Positions 9,054-18,176 are shown, counted from the first letter of the stretch. The stretch: DNA of 64,000 nucleotides from Nesterenkonia sandarakina (GCF_013410215.1 NZ_JACCFQ010000001.1:1550001-1614000); one strand, 5' to 3'. The notes: a model not told the origin generated them from the sequence alone. A program made the numbers and translations.

Positions 9054-9892
9054 TGGATCCCGCAACTCTGCTCGGGCTGCTGCTGGCCTTCGCGGCCATG
9101 TTCGCCATGCTCTTCCTCGAAGGCGCGCACGTCAGCTCGATCATGCTGCCGGCGCCGATGATCCTGGTCTTCTTCGGCACCATCGCGGTGGCGGTGGCCG
9201 GCGGGACGCTGCGCGATGCGCTGTTCTCCGCGAAGGCGCTGCCCAAGGCGTTCAAGGGCAGGATCCCCACCGCCGCGGAACGCATCGAGGAGCTGGTCTC
9301 CCTGGCCGAGGTGGCGCGCAGCGACGGCCTGCTGGCGCTGGAGGCACGGGCGCAGACCAACGAGGACCCGTTCCTGGCCCGCGGGCTGCAGTCCATGGCC
9401 GACGGTGTGGACGGGGACTCGCTGCGAGGGCAGCTCGAGGATGACATCGCCACCGCCGATGCCTCGGCGCAGGTCGCCTCGAAGTTCTACACCTCCATGG
9501 GCGGCTATGCCCCGACAGTGGGGATCATCGGCACCGTGGTCTCACTGACCCACGTGCTGGAGAACCTCTCCCAGCCCGACGAGCTCGGGCACATGATCGC
9601 GGCCGCGTTCGTGGCGACCCTCTGGGGCCTGGTCTCGGCGAACTTCATCTGGCTTCCCATCGGCGCCCGGCTGGCACGCCTGGCTCGCATCGAGCAGGAC
9701 TATATGGAGCTGACCATGGAGGGCCTGCTGGCCATCCAGGAAGGCAGCCAGCCGATCCTCCTCGGGGAGCGGCTGCGCTCCATGGTGCCCGCCCATGAGC
9801 TGCGCGGGACCGACGCCGGGAAGGCCAGCCCCGGGCAGCCGGCAGGGTCAGCCGGGGCAGGCGACCCGCGAGACGTCCACGAGGCACTGTGA
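9053..9892 (+). CDS. motA: Flagellar motor stator protein MotA
   Basis: MotA forms, with MotB, the ion-conducting stator that drives rotation. The 279-residue protein shows four membrane segments (residues about 4-22, 30-50, 150-175 and 185-205). It has the cytoplasmic loop of the family (RIEELVSLAEVARSDGLLALE) and the signature GYAPTVGIIGTVVSLTHVLENLSQPDELGHMIAAAFVATLWGLVSANFIWLPIG. The C-terminal 40 residues are a polar, disordered-looking tail. It is coupled to motB by a GTGA overlap. Confidence 0.95.
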   Translation: MDPATLLGLLLAFAAMFAMLFLEGAHVSSIMLPAPMILVFFGTIAVAVAGGTLRDALFSAKALPKAFKGRIPTAAERIEELVSLAEVARSDGLLALEARAQTNEDPFLARGLQSMADGVDGDSLRGQLEDDIATADASAQVASKFYTSMGGYAPTVGIIGTVVSLTHVLENLSQPDELGHMIAAAFVATLWGLVSANFIWLPIGARLARLARIEQDYMELTMEGLLAIQEGSQPILLGERLRSMVPAHELRGTDAGKASPGQPAGSAGAGDPRDVHEAL

Positions 9893-10794
9893 GCGGCCGG
9901 TCAGCCCGGTCCGCGGGCGGGGCCTCCGCCGCAGGCACGCGAACCCGGCGGCGCCGCGGCGCTCATGGCGGCGGATCGGGGGAGGGTCACGGCGGCGGGG
10001 ACGAACGCTGGATGGCCTCCTATATGGACATGGTCACCGTGCTGATGTGTCTGTTCATCGTGCTCTACGCGATGTCCACGGTTGATCAGGACAAATACGA
10101 GGAGCTGCGCAGCTCGCTGGCCACCGGCTTCGGGGTCGCCTCCAGCGAGACCGTGGACACCGCCTCCGGCATCGTGGTGCCCCCGGGCAACGTCGGGGAG
10201 CAGGGCGAGTTCACCGAGGTCACCACGGGGCCGCAGGGATCGCAGGGGCAGCCTGAGGAGGCGGTCCAGACGGATCAGCTCGCGGCCGCCCAGCATGAGA
10301 TCGAGGACCTGCGTGAGCTCCAGCGGCAGCTCGAGGGCCGGCTGCGCGAGACCGGCCATGAGGGAAGCGCCCAGTTCGTCCTGGACGAGCGCGGGCTCAC
10401 CGTCAGACTCATCGGCGCGGAGACCTTCTTCGAGCCCAACAGCGCCCGGCTCACCGGTGACGGCCAGGAGGTGATCGAGGCCATCGCCCCGGTCCTGGCG
10501 CCCACGGACCGGTTCCTGGAGATCGGCGGTCACGCCGATGTGCGCCGTCCGGTGGAGCCCTACCCCACCAACTGGGAGCTTTCCGCCAGCCGGGCCACCG
10601 GGGTGCTGCGTGAACTGGTGGAGGTCGGGGGAGTGGAGGGCACCCGGATCATCTCGGTGGGCTACGGAGACGCCCACCCGGTCGATGACAAGCTCTGGCT
10701 GAACCGCCGGGTCGATGTCACCGTGCTCTCGGATGAGCCCGAGGCGATCCGGGAGCTGCTCCCGCAGCTCTCGGGGTCCGGCGCCGAGGTGTAG
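9889..10794 (+). CDS. motB: Flagellar motor stator protein MotB
   Basis: MotB anchors the stator to peptidoglycan and carries the ion-binding aspartate. Here that is D47 in WMASYMDMVTVLMCLFIVLYAMS, the single transmembrane helix. An Arg/Gly-rich N-terminal tail precedes it. The C-terminal half is an OmpA-like peptidoglycan-binding domain (about residues 160-290) with FFEPNSARLTGDGQEVIEAIAPVL, GHADVRRP and NWELSASRATGVLREL. The ion used cannot be read safely from the sequence. The start is GTG, overlapping motA by four bases. Confidence 0.94.
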   Translation: MSGRSARSAGGASAAGTRTRRRRGAHGGGSGEGHGGGDERWMASYMDMVTVLMCLFIVLYAMSTVDQDKYEELRSSLATGFGVASSETVDTASGIVVPPGNVGEQGEFTEVTTGPQGSQGQPEEAVQTDQLAAAQHEIEDLRELQRQLEGRLRETGHEGSAQFVLDERGLTVRLIGAETFFEPNSARLTGDGQEVIEAIAPVLAPTDRFLEIGGHADVRRPVEPYPTNWELSASRATGVLRELVEVGGVEGTRIISVGYGDAHPVDDKLWLNRRVDVTVLSDEPEAIRELLPQLSGSGAEV

Positions 10795-10869
10795 CCGCAG
10801 AACCGGGTGCACCGGCGGCGCCGAAGATTCTTCATCGCGACGCTAACGCCTGGCTGACAGGGTCCGATA

Positions 10870-11802
10870 GTGCCCGGCGTGCCCCCTATGCTCACCCCCG
10901 CCGCAGGTTCAGTGGTGCCTGCGCGCGCCCTGGAGCCAGGTCGCGAACCGGCGCTCTATGACTTTCGGCGTCCCACCACGCTCTCCCGGGAGTATTCGCG
11001 CACCCTGGAGCTGGCGTTCGAGACCTTCGCGAGGCAGTGGGGCACCCAGCTGACCGCACGAGTCCGCATCATGTCCCAAGTGGGCCTGGAATCCGTGACC
11101 ATGCAGACCTACGACGACTACGTGGCCAGCCTGCCTGCGACCACCACCATGGTGCTGTGCACCCTCGAGGGGATGCAGGCCCGGGCGGTCTTCCAGTTCC
11201 CCGCGGCGGGCGCCCTGAACTGGGTCTCCCACATCCTGGGCAGCCCACACCCGGTGGACGTCCCGGAACGCAAGCTCACCCGGATCGAACAGACGCTGGT
11301 GCGAAACCTGATCACCGAGACGCTGGAGGATCTGCACTACTCGCTCGGCGGGATGCTGCCCACCTCGATCGCCGTCGACGCGATCCACTACAACGCGCAG
11401 TTCGCCCAGGCCGCCGCGAAGTCTGACCTGATGCTCACCGCCGTATTCTCCATCCGTGTCGGGGAGCGGACGGTGCGGGCCACCGTGGCGCTGCCTGGGG
11501 AGGCGGTGCTCCCGCAGCTGGGCGAGGGGAGCCCGGTGCAGGTGGAGGACCATGCGGCCGATCTGCTGCGCGAGCACCTGCCCCAGGTCTCGCTGCAGCT
11601 GGCGCTGGGCATCACCGATGCGCAGGTCACCCCGGCGCAGATCCTGAACCTGGCGGTCGGCGATGTGCTGCGCCTGCCGCATCCCGCACATCGTCCGCTG
11701 CACCTCAGCGTCGATGGTCAGCGCCTCGGCACCGCGGCCGCGGGAACCCACTCGGGGCGGATCGCCGCCGTCGTCGTCTCCACCGAAGAGAGCCAGTCAT
11801 GA
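10870..11802 (+). CDS. fliM: Flagellar motor switch protein FliM, divergent
   Basis: FliM is the middle C-ring component. The 310-residue frame matches from YDFRRPTTLSREYSRTLELAFETFARQWGTQLTARVRI (about residues 32-70) through the SPOA-like C-terminus (DAQVTPAQILNLAVGDVLRLPHPAHRPLHLSVDGQ). Two usual features are absent. The roughly 30 residues before the core are Pro/Ala-rich and show no EIDALL-type CheY-binding peptide. The loop that carries GGxG in the middle domain reads LGSPHP (about 123-128). The start is uncertain: GTG 10870, GTG 10879 or ATG 10888 all lack a good ribosome-binding site. ATGA overlap with fliN. Confidence 0.88.
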   Translation: MPGVPPMLTPAAGSVVPARALEPGREPALYDFRRPTTLSREYSRTLELAFETFARQWGTQLTARVRIMSQVGLESVTMQTYDDYVASLPATTTMVLCTLEGMQARAVFQFPAAGALNWVSHILGSPHPVDVPERKLTRIEQTLVRNLITETLEDLHYSLGGMLPTSIAVDAIHYNAQFAQAAAKSDLMLTAVFSIRVGERTVRATVALPGEAVLPQLGEGSPVQVEDHAADLLREHLPQVSLQLALGITDAQVTPAQILNLAVGDVLRLPHPAHRPLHLSVDGQRLGTAAAGTHSGRIAAVVVSTEESQS

Positions 11803-12698
11803 CCTCCACTCAGTCCCCGCTCCCCGCCCAGCAGTTCGCTACGGCACAGGACTCCTCCGCCGGGCAGCATCCGGCGCTGCAGGATGCCGCCGCCGAGGCG
11901 CTCAGCGCGGCCCTGCCGGTGAGCCTGCCGGTCAGCGCCCGCCGGTTCCCGGATGCCCGCGGGGAGGCCGCGGCGGGCTCTGGCTCCACCGGGCGGCCCG
12001 AGGCCACGACGCTCACCGGCGCCGGGGATCTCGCCGTGGTCAGCTTCGTGGGCGGGCTCTCCGCCGAGGCCGCAGTGCATGTGGACCCGGACGTGCTCGG
12101 AGACGCCGCCGCCCTGGACCCGGCCCTGGTCTCCCTCGACGATGTGCTGCGCCCAGCCTTCGAGGCCGCCACCGGGGTGCTGGGCACCGGGGTGCTCTCC
12201 ACGGCCCCGACCTCTGCTGCGGAGCCGCTGCTTCGCGACCCGCAGACCGGACTCTTCCAGCTGGTCGCCGCCGACCGGGTGATCGGCTGGTTCGCGCTGC
12301 GACTGCGCGCGGAGGGCCCCGGGGATCACGGAACGGATTCGGTGCGCCCGGCCGGTCTCGGATCCACAGGGCCGCTGGATCCCTCCCGCCGCCCGGGACA
12401 CGGCCCGGGTGCGACGACGCCGCGGCAGCACTCCGAGGAGGACGTCACCTCCCGGCTGAGCCGGCTCAACAACGTCCAGATGGCGCTGACCGTGGAGATC
12501 GGGCGCACCCGCGTCTCGGTCCGGGAGGTCCTGGGTCTGGAGCCCGGAGCCGTGATCGAACTGGACCGCAACGCCGGGGCCCCCGCTGATGTGCGCCTGA
12601 ACGGCCGGCTCATCGCCCAGGGTGAAGTGGTGGTGATGGACCAGGACTATGGGGTGCGCATCACCAGGATCCTGGACTCCGCGGAAGGCCTGACCTGA
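11799..12698 (+). CDS. fliN: Flagellar motor switch protein FliN with long N-terminal extension
   Basis: The last 80 residues are a standard FliN/SpoA domain: LNNVQMALTVEIGRTRVSVREVLGLEPGAVIELDRNAGAPADVRLNGRLIAQGEVVVMDQDYGVRITRIL. In the C ring FliN makes the base of the rotor and docks export substrates. The protein is 299 residues, whereas enterobacterial FliN is about 137. The extra 210 residues start with a disordered Ser/Ala/Gln segment. A folded-looking stretch follows (TGAGDLAVVSFVGGLSAEAAVHVDPDVLG ... DRVIGWFALRLR) that may be a decayed CheC/FliY-like or SPOA-like domain; I see no CheC phosphatase signature. Confidence 0.9.
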   Translation: MTSTQSPLPAQQFATAQDSSAGQHPALQDAAAEALSAALPVSLPVSARRFPDARGEAAAGSGSTGRPEATTLTGAGDLAVVSFVGGLSAEAAVHVDPDVLGDAAALDPALVSLDDVLRPAFEAATGVLGTGVLSTAPTSAAEPLLRDPQTGLFQLVAADRVIGWFALRLRAEGPGDHGTDSVRPAGLGSTGPLDPSRRPGHGPGATTPRQHSEEDVTSRLSRLNNVQMALTVEIGRTRVSVREVLGLEPGAVIELDRNAGAPADVRLNGRLIAQGEVVVMDQDYGVRITRILDSAEGLT

Positions 12699-13073
12699 GT
12701 GGACAGCTTCTTCCTCCTGCTGCGGGTCGCGGTCTCCCTCGCCGCGGTGCTGGGCCTGATCTGGTATCTCAACCGACGCTTCGCCGGTCGGGGCCGTTCC
12801 GCGAGCCCGCAGGCCGTGTCACTGATCGGGCGCCAGGCGCTGGGGCAGAAGTCCTCCGTGGCCGTGGTGGAGATCGATGACCGACGCTATGTCCTGGGCG
12901 TGGCCGAGCAGGCGGTGACCCTGCTCGAGACCTACCCGGCTCCCGAGAAGCCAGCGCTGCCCGAGGTCCACGGGGCGCCGCCGGAGGCCGGACCGGGACG
13001 AGGGTTTGAACAGAAGCTGCGCTCCGCCATCGCCCTGGCACAGGGCAAGCCGATCCAGGACCAGAACCGGTGA
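12699..13073 (+). CDS. fliO: Flagellar export protein FliO
   Basis: FliO is a small membrane protein that helps assemble the FliP pore. The 124-residue product starts with one transmembrane helix (SFFLLLRVAVSLAAVLGLIWYLNRRF). A cytoplasmic domain of the FliO type follows (SLIGRQALGQKSSVAVVEIDDRRYVLGVAEQAVTLLETY). It begins at a GTG immediately after the fliN stop and overlaps fliP by four bases. Conservation of the family is weak, so the position before fliPQR is important support. Confidence 0.85.
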   Translation: MDSFFLLLRVAVSLAAVLGLIWYLNRRFAGRGRSASPQAVSLIGRQALGQKSSVAVVEIDDRRYVLGVAEQAVTLLETYPAPEKPALPEVHGAPPEAGPGRGFEQKLRSAIALAQGKPIQDQNR

Positions 13074-13972
13074 CCGCACTCGTGTCGGGTCGGCCCAGGC
13101 TGCACCTGAGCCGACCGGGCCGATCCGCAGGGATCCTGCTGCTGGTGCTCACCGCAGTGCTGCTGGGACTCATGCTCACCGCGGGCCCCGTCGCAGCCAG
13201 CACTGTGGACCCGCCTGAGCCGCCCGTCCCGGGGGAGCCCGCACCAGCCCCCGGTCGGGATGAGGACGAAGCCTCGGACGGGGAACCGGCCGAGGACGGC
13301 GGCGGCCTCTCCGTGGAGATCAACGGACCCGACGGCACGCCCAGCTCCGCTGTGGTCACGCTGATCGCGCTCACCCTGCTCTCGGTGGCGCCGGCGCTGC
13401 TGCTGATGATGAGCTCCTTCACGAAGATCTTCGTGGTGCTCGCGCTGACCCGCAATGCGCTCTCGCTGCCCTCGATCCCCCCGAACCAGGTGCTCGCCGG
13501 CCTGGCGCTGTTCCTCTCGCTGTTCATCATGTCCCCGGTGCTCACCGAGATCAACGAGGTCGCCGTCCAGCCCTACACCGACGGCGGTCTGACCTTCACC
13601 GAGGCGCTGGAGGCCGGCTCGGAGCCGCTGCGCCAGTTCATGCTCGCCCACACCCGGGAAGAGGACATCGCGCTGATGACCCGGGCCGCGGATCTGGCGA
13701 ACCCGGCGACCCCCGAAGACGTGCCGCTGACCACCCTGATCCCTGCGTTCATGATCTCGGAGCTGCGCGCCGCCTTCATCATCGGCTTCGTGATCTTCGT
13801 GCCCTTCCTGGTCATCGACCTGGTCGTGGCCTCGGCGCTGATGTCCATGGGCATGATGATGCTGCCGCCGGTGATGATCTCGCTGCCGTTCAAGATCCTG
13901 CTCTTCATCCTGGTCGACGGCTGGGGACTGATCATCACGGCTCTGGTCGGCAGCTACACGGGAGGCGGATAG
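13070..13972 (+). CDS. fliP: Flagellar type III export gate protein FliP
   Basis: FliP is the main ring of the export gate. The protein has a cleavable-looking N-terminal hydrophobic segment (about residues 21-42), an acidic Glu/Pro-rich linker, then the family core. The core contains LLSVAPALLLMMSSFTKIFVVLALTRNALSLPSIPPNQVLAGLALFLSLFIMSPV and, near the end, LIPAFMISELRAAFIIGFVIFVPFLVIDLVVASALMSMGMMMLPPVMISLPFKILLFILVDGW. The GTG start overlaps the fliO stop; a second GTG four codons later is also possible. 300 residues is slightly long because of the acidic linker. Confidence 0.95.
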   Translation: MTALVSGRPRLHLSRPGRSAGILLLVLTAVLLGLMLTAGPVAASTVDPPEPPVPGEPAPAPGRDEDEASDGEPAEDGGGLSVEINGPDGTPSSAVVTLIALTLLSVAPALLLMMSSFTKIFVVLALTRNALSLPSIPPNQVLAGLALFLSLFIMSPVLTEINEVAVQPYTDGGLTFTEALEAGSEPLRQFMLAHTREEDIALMTRAADLANPATPEDVPLTTLIPAFMISELRAAFIIGFVIFVPFLVIDLVVASALMSMGMMMLPPVMISLPFKILLFILVDGWGLIITALVGSYTGGG

Positions 13973-13974
13973 CC

Positions 13975-14250
13975 GTGGATACCAATGCGGTGCTCGACAT
14001 CGGTCTCGCCGGGCTGGTGGTCGCCGCGAAGCTGGCGGCCCCGGTGCTCATCACCTCCCTGGTGGTCGGGTTCGCGATCTCGCTGTTCCAGTCGATGACC
14101 CAGATCCAGGAGATCACGCTGTCCTTCGTGCCCAAGGCGCTCGCCGTGGGCATCGCTCTGGTGGTCTGCGGGCATTGGATGATCGCTGAGATCGTGACCT
14201 TCACCCACACCCTCTTCGAGCGGATACCCGCGCTGCTCGGGGGCGGTTGA
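13975..14250 (+). CDS. fliQ: Flagellar type III export gate protein FliQ
   Basis: FliQ is a two-helix membrane protein of the export gate. The 91-residue sequence has both hairpin helices (residues about 8-38 and 48-75) with the family stretch LVVAAKLAAPVLITSLVVGFAISLFQSMTQIQEITLSFVPKALAVGIAL. It starts at GTG two bases after the fliP stop. Length and sequence are normal. Confidence 0.95.
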   Translation: MDTNAVLDIGLAGLVVAAKLAAPVLITSLVVGFAISLFQSMTQIQEITLSFVPKALAVGIALVVCGHWMIAEIVTFTHTLFERIPALLGGG

Positions 14251-14251
14251 G

Positions 14252-15010
14252 GTGGAGTTCTCGCTGCCGCTGACCTGGCTGGAGGCCACCGCGCTGGCGG
14301 CTGTGCGGGTCACCGCGTTCATCGTCATCGCCCCTCCCTTCTCCCACGGGTCGGTGCCGATGCGGATCCGTGCCGCCATGGGGGCCGCGCTGGCGCTGGT
14401 GGTGGCCCCGCGCGCCGTCGCCGACTATGTTCCCCTGGACACCGGGGGCTTCATCGCGGCGCTGCTGCTGGAGATCCTCGCCGGCGCCGCGCTGGGTTTC
14501 CTGGTGATGCTGCTCTTCGCCGCCGTGCAGTCCGCCGGCGGGCTGATCGATCTCTTCGGCGGGTTCCAGCTGGCCATGGCCTTCGACCCCGGGTCCCAGA
14601 TCAACGGGGCGCAGTTCACCCGGCTCTTCCACTTCGCGGCGATCGCGCTGCTGGTGGCCTCGGACGGGTATCAGCTGATCCTGGCCGGGCTCTTCCGCTC
14701 CTTCGACGCGCTGCCGCTGGGAGCCGAGATCAGCCTCAGCGGGGTCGCGGCGAACGCGGTCGATGGGATCACCGAGATGTTCATGGCCGCCGTGCAGATC
14801 GCCGGCCCGCTGCTGGTGGTGCTGTTCCTCGCCGACGCCGGACTGGGACTGCTCACCCGGGTGGCCCCGGCGCTGAACGCCTTCTCACTGGGCTTCCCGC
14901 TGAAGATCTTCCTCACGCTGACTCTTGCCGGCGCCGTGTTCGTGGTGCTCCCGGCCGCGGTGTCCACGCTGGTCCAGTCCGCCCTGAGCTCCTTCACGGG
15001 GGTGTTCTGA
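14252..15010 (+). CDS. fliR: Flagellar type III export gate protein FliR
   Basis: FliR completes the FliPQR export gate. The 252-residue protein is hydrophobic, with about six predicted membrane segments. Family features include the N-terminal ARVTAF-like VRVTAFIVIAPPFSHGSVPMRIRAAMGAALALVV and the central EILAGAALGFLVMLLFAAVQSAGGLIDLFGGFQLAMAFDPGS. It starts at GTG one base after the fliQ stop, and its own stop overlaps the flhB start (TGATG). Confidence 0.95.
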   Translation: MEFSLPLTWLEATALAAVRVTAFIVIAPPFSHGSVPMRIRAAMGAALALVVAPRAVADYVPLDTGGFIAALLLEILAGAALGFLVMLLFAAVQSAGGLIDLFGGFQLAMAFDPGSQINGAQFTRLFHFAAIALLVASDGYQLILAGLFRSFDALPLGAEISLSGVAANAVDGITEMFMAAVQIAGPLLVVLFLADAGLGLLTRVAPALNAFSLGFPLKIFLTLTLAGAVFVVLPAAVSTLVQSALSSFTGVF

Positions 15011-16128
15011 TGTCGGAGCCCACAGGGGAACGGACAGAGCAGGCCACCGCGCAGCGGATGAAGGAGGTGCGCGAGAAGGGCAAGCTCTCGCGCTCGCAGG
15101 ATCTGACCGCGTGGCTGGGGATCGGGGCTGCCGCGGCGACCATGCCCTGGGTGCTCGAGATCGGCCGGGAGGCCGGTGCACAGCAGCTGGGCTCGGTGCG
15201 GGCCGTGATCGCGGCCCCCGACCCGGTCCTGGCGGTGACCACGCTCGGGGAGGCCTTCACCTCGATGCTGCTCACCCTGGGGCCGATGCTGGCAGCCGTC
15301 GTGGTGGCCGTGATGGCAGGCGCGGTGCTCCAGGGCGGGGTCCGGTTCCGCAAGTTCGCGCTGAAGGCCGAGCACCTGGACCCGGTGAAGGGACTCAAGC
15401 GCACCTTCGGCCTGCAGGCGCTATGGCAGGGGCTCAAGGCGCTGCTGAAGACCGTGGTGGTCGGGGTGATGCTGTGGTTCGTGATCAACTCGCTGATGCC
15501 GCTGCTGCTCAGCACGGGGCTGCTGCCGCTCTCATCCCTGCTCAGCGCCGCCGGCTCCGGGACCGTCTCGCTGCTGCAGGCCTCCATCCTGGCCGGGGTC
15601 GGTCTCGCCGTGGTGGACCTGCTGGTGGTCGCCCGGCGCAACCGCAAGCACACCAGGATGACCAAGCAAGAGGTCAAGGATGAGCACAAGAAGACCGACG
15701 GCGACCCGCTGGTCCGGCAGCAGCGTCGCAGCCGGCAGCTGGAGATGAGCCGGAACCGGATGATCGCCGCCGTGGGCGACGCCGACGTCATGATCGTGAA
15801 CCCGACCCACGTCGCGGTGGCCCTGTCCTACCAGCCGGGGTTCGCCGCACCGAAGGTGGTGGCCCTGGGCACGGACAACATCGCGCTGCGACTGCGCGAA
15901 GAGGCCGCCACGCATCGGGTGCCGATGGTGCGCGACATCAGCCTGGCGCGTGCCCTGCACGCGGAATGCTCCCTCGGTTCGGAGGTCCCGGTGGAGCTCT
16001 TCACCCAGGTCGCGCAGGTGCTCGCCTTCGTCATGCAGCTCAAGGAACGCGGGGGCGCCTCCGGGGTGCACACCGTGCCCGCCGCCCGCCGTCAGCCCCC
16101 CGCCGGGACCAAGGAGAATCACCCGTGA
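15010..16128 (+). CDS. flhB: Flagellar export switch protein FlhB
   Basis: FlhB controls the change in export specificity from hook to filament proteins. The N-terminus (TGERTEQATAQRMKEVREKGKLSRSQDLTAW) is the family signature, followed by four membrane segments. A cytoplasmic domain follows with the self-cleaving motif N264-P-T-H, which splits between Asn and Pro. The linker MTKQEVKDEHKKTDGDPLVRQQRR is also typical. 372 residues is normal. The C-terminal 20 residues are a Pro/Arg-rich tail. The stop overlaps the flhA start (GTGA). Confidence 0.97.
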   Translation: MSEPTGERTEQATAQRMKEVREKGKLSRSQDLTAWLGIGAAAATMPWVLEIGREAGAQQLGSVRAVIAAPDPVLAVTTLGEAFTSMLLTLGPMLAAVVVAVMAGAVLQGGVRFRKFALKAEHLDPVKGLKRTFGLQALWQGLKALLKTVVVGVMLWFVINSLMPLLLSTGLLPLSSLLSAAGSGTVSLLQASILAGVGLAVVDLLVVARRNRKHTRMTKQEVKDEHKKTDGDPLVRQQRRSRQLEMSRNRMIAAVGDADVMIVNPTHVAVALSYQPGFAAPKVVALGTDNIALRLREEAATHRVPMVRDISLARALHAECSLGSEVPVELFTQVAQVLAFVMQLKERGGASGVHTVPAARRQPPAGTKENHP

Positions 16129-18176
16129 AACTGAACAGCCTCTCCAAGGTCGCCGTCCCGCTGGGGGTCGTCGCGATCGTGATGCTCCTGGTCATCCCGA
16201 TCCCCGCCGGGCTGCTGGACGCGCTGATCGCAGTCAACATCCTGCTGGCGATCCTGGTGCTGATGACCACCATGTTCGTGAAGAAGCCGCTGGACTTTTC
16301 GGTCTTCCCCTCGCTGCTGCTGGTCATGACGCTGCTGCGGCTGGGACTCAATGTCGCCTCGACCCGGCTGGTGCTGGGCAACGGCTACGCCGGGGAGGTG
16401 ATCGGAGCCTTCGGCACCATCGCGGTGGGCGGCAGCCTGATCATCGGCTGCGTGGTGTTCCTGATCCTGGTCGTGATTCAGTTCGTGGTGGTCACCAAGG
16501 GCGCCGAGCGGGTCGCGGAGGTCGGTGCGCGGTTCACCCTGGACGCGATGCCGGGCAAGCAGATGGCGATCGACGCCGACCTCAACGCCGGTCAGCTCAC
16601 CGACGCCCAGGCCCGGGAGCGCCGCGCGGAGGTCGCCGCGGAGGCCGACTTCTACGGCGCCATGGACGGGGCCTCGAAGTTCGTCAAGGGGGACGCGATC
16701 GCCGGTGTGGTGATCACGCTGATCAACCTGGTCGGTGGCATCGTCATCGGGATGCTCTCGCACCAGATGGCGGCCGGGGAAGCCGTGAACACCTATTCCC
16801 TGCTGACCATCGGCGACGGCCTGGCGACCATGATCCCCTCGCTGCTGATGGCAGTGTCCACCGGCATGATCGTGACCCGGTCCAACGCCGAGTCCGATAT
16901 GGGGTCTTCGGCCTCCTCGCAGCTGGTGCAGTCACAGACCGCCCTGTTCGTCGCCGGGGCGGCGGCGATCTGCCTGGGGCTGATCGCCGGGATGCCGAAG
17001 CTGCCGTTCATGGGTGTCGGCGTCGTGCTGATCCTGCTCGGCTACCGGATGCGCACCACCGCGCAGGCTGAGGCGCGGCGCGACGCCGAGCAGGAGGCGG
17101 AGCAGGCCACGCGTCCCGCCGAGACCACCGAGGACCTGATCGAGCACATGCGGGTCCACACGCTGGAGATCCAGCTCGCTCCCGATGTGGTGGACATCGT
17201 GGGCGGGGGAGGCGACGATCTGCTGGCCCGGGTCAAGGCGCTGCGCAAACGGATCGCCCTGGAGCTGGGCATCCTGGTCCCGCCGGTGCGCACCCGTGAC
17301 AGCGTGGAGCTGCCGCCGGCGAGTTATGCGATCCGGGTCGCGGGGGTCGAGATCGGCCGGGGTCAGATCCCTCGCGGGAAGATCCTGGCACTGGGGGACC
17401 AGCTCGGCACGCTTCCCGGGCCCACCGTGGAGGAGCCGGTGTTCGGACTCTCCGGGAAGTGGGTGCCCGCGGAGCTTCGGCACAGTGCCGAGATGAGCGG
17501 GGCGATGACCATCGACCGGGTCTCGGTGGTGGTCACCCATCTCTCCACGGTGATCCAGAACAACGCCGCGCGGCTGCTCACCCGGGAGGACGTGCGGGTG
17601 CTCACCGACGCGGTGAAGGAGCTCAACCCCGCAGCGGTCGAGGAGCTGGTCCCCTCGGTGCTGACCCTGGCGGAGGTGCAGCGGGTGCTGCAGGGGCTCT
17701 TGGAGGAACAGGTGCCGATCAATGATCTGCAGCGGATCTACGAGGCGCTCGCGCTGCGCGGGAAGGTCTCCACCGAACCCGAGGGACTCATCGAGGCCGC
17801 CCGGTCCGCGCTGGGGCCGGCCATCGCCGCGAAGCATCTCCAAGAGGGCCGGCTGCGCGTGGTCATGATCGACCCAGAGCTGGAGCAGTCCATGCTGGAG
17901 GGGCTTCGTCCCGCTGAGGGGGGCGCGCAGATCCTGCTCGAAGCCAGTCGCATCCAGGCCATCCACACCTCGGTGCGGGACTCCGTGGCCGAGGCGGAAT
18001 CGCGCGGGCAGCACCCGGTGCTGGTCTGCGCCCCCGCGCTGCGCCCGGCAGTGCGACGCCTGGTCGCGCCGCAGGCCGGTGGACTGCCGGTGCTGTCATA
18101 TCAGGAGGCCTCCTCCGGGGGCGCCGAGATCGAGACCGTAGGAGTGGTGCGTGGAACCGAACAGATACGTCCTTAA
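16125..18176 (+). CDS. flhA: Flagellar export gate protein FlhA
   Basis: FlhA is the large nonameric export-gate protein that docks chaperone-substrate complexes. I start at GTG 16125 because AAGGAGA lies eight bases upstream and the following KLNSLSKVAVPLGVVAIVMLLVIPIPAGLLDALIAVNILLAILVLM matches the family start, giving 683 residues. About eight membrane segments occupy the first half, with the FHIPEP-like region DAMPGKQMAIDADLNAGQLTDAQARERR. The C-terminal cytoplasmic half contains VLTREDVRVLTDAVKEL-type sequence and EEQVPINDLQRIYEAL. The end overlaps the next gene by 26 bases. Confidence 0.96.
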   Translation: MKLNSLSKVAVPLGVVAIVMLLVIPIPAGLLDALIAVNILLAILVLMTTMFVKKPLDFSVFPSLLLVMTLLRLGLNVASTRLVLGNGYAGEVIGAFGTIAVGGSLIIGCVVFLILVVIQFVVVTKGAERVAEVGARFTLDAMPGKQMAIDADLNAGQLTDAQARERRAEVAAEADFYGAMDGASKFVKGDAIAGVVITLINLVGGIVIGMLSHQMAAGEAVNTYSLLTIGDGLATMIPSLLMAVSTGMIVTRSNAESDMGSSASSQLVQSQTALFVAGAAAICLGLIAGMPKLPFMGVGVVLILLGYRMRTTAQAEARRDAEQEAEQATRPAETTEDLIEHMRVHTLEIQLAPDVVDIVGGGGDDLLARVKALRKRIALELGILVPPVRTRDSVELPPASYAIRVAGVEIGRGQIPRGKILALGDQLGTLPGPTVEEPVFGLSGKWVPAELRHSAEMSGAMTIDRVSVVVTHLSTVIQNNAARLLTREDVRVLTDAVKELNPAAVEELVPSVLTLAEVQRVLQGLLEEQVPINDLQRIYEALALRGKVSTEPEGLIEAARSALGPAIAAKHLQEGRLRVVMIDPELEQSMLEGLRPAEGGAQILLEASRIQAIHTSVRDSVAEAESRGQHPVLVCAPALRPAVRRLVAPQAGGLPVLSYQEASSGGAEIETVGVVRGTEQIRP

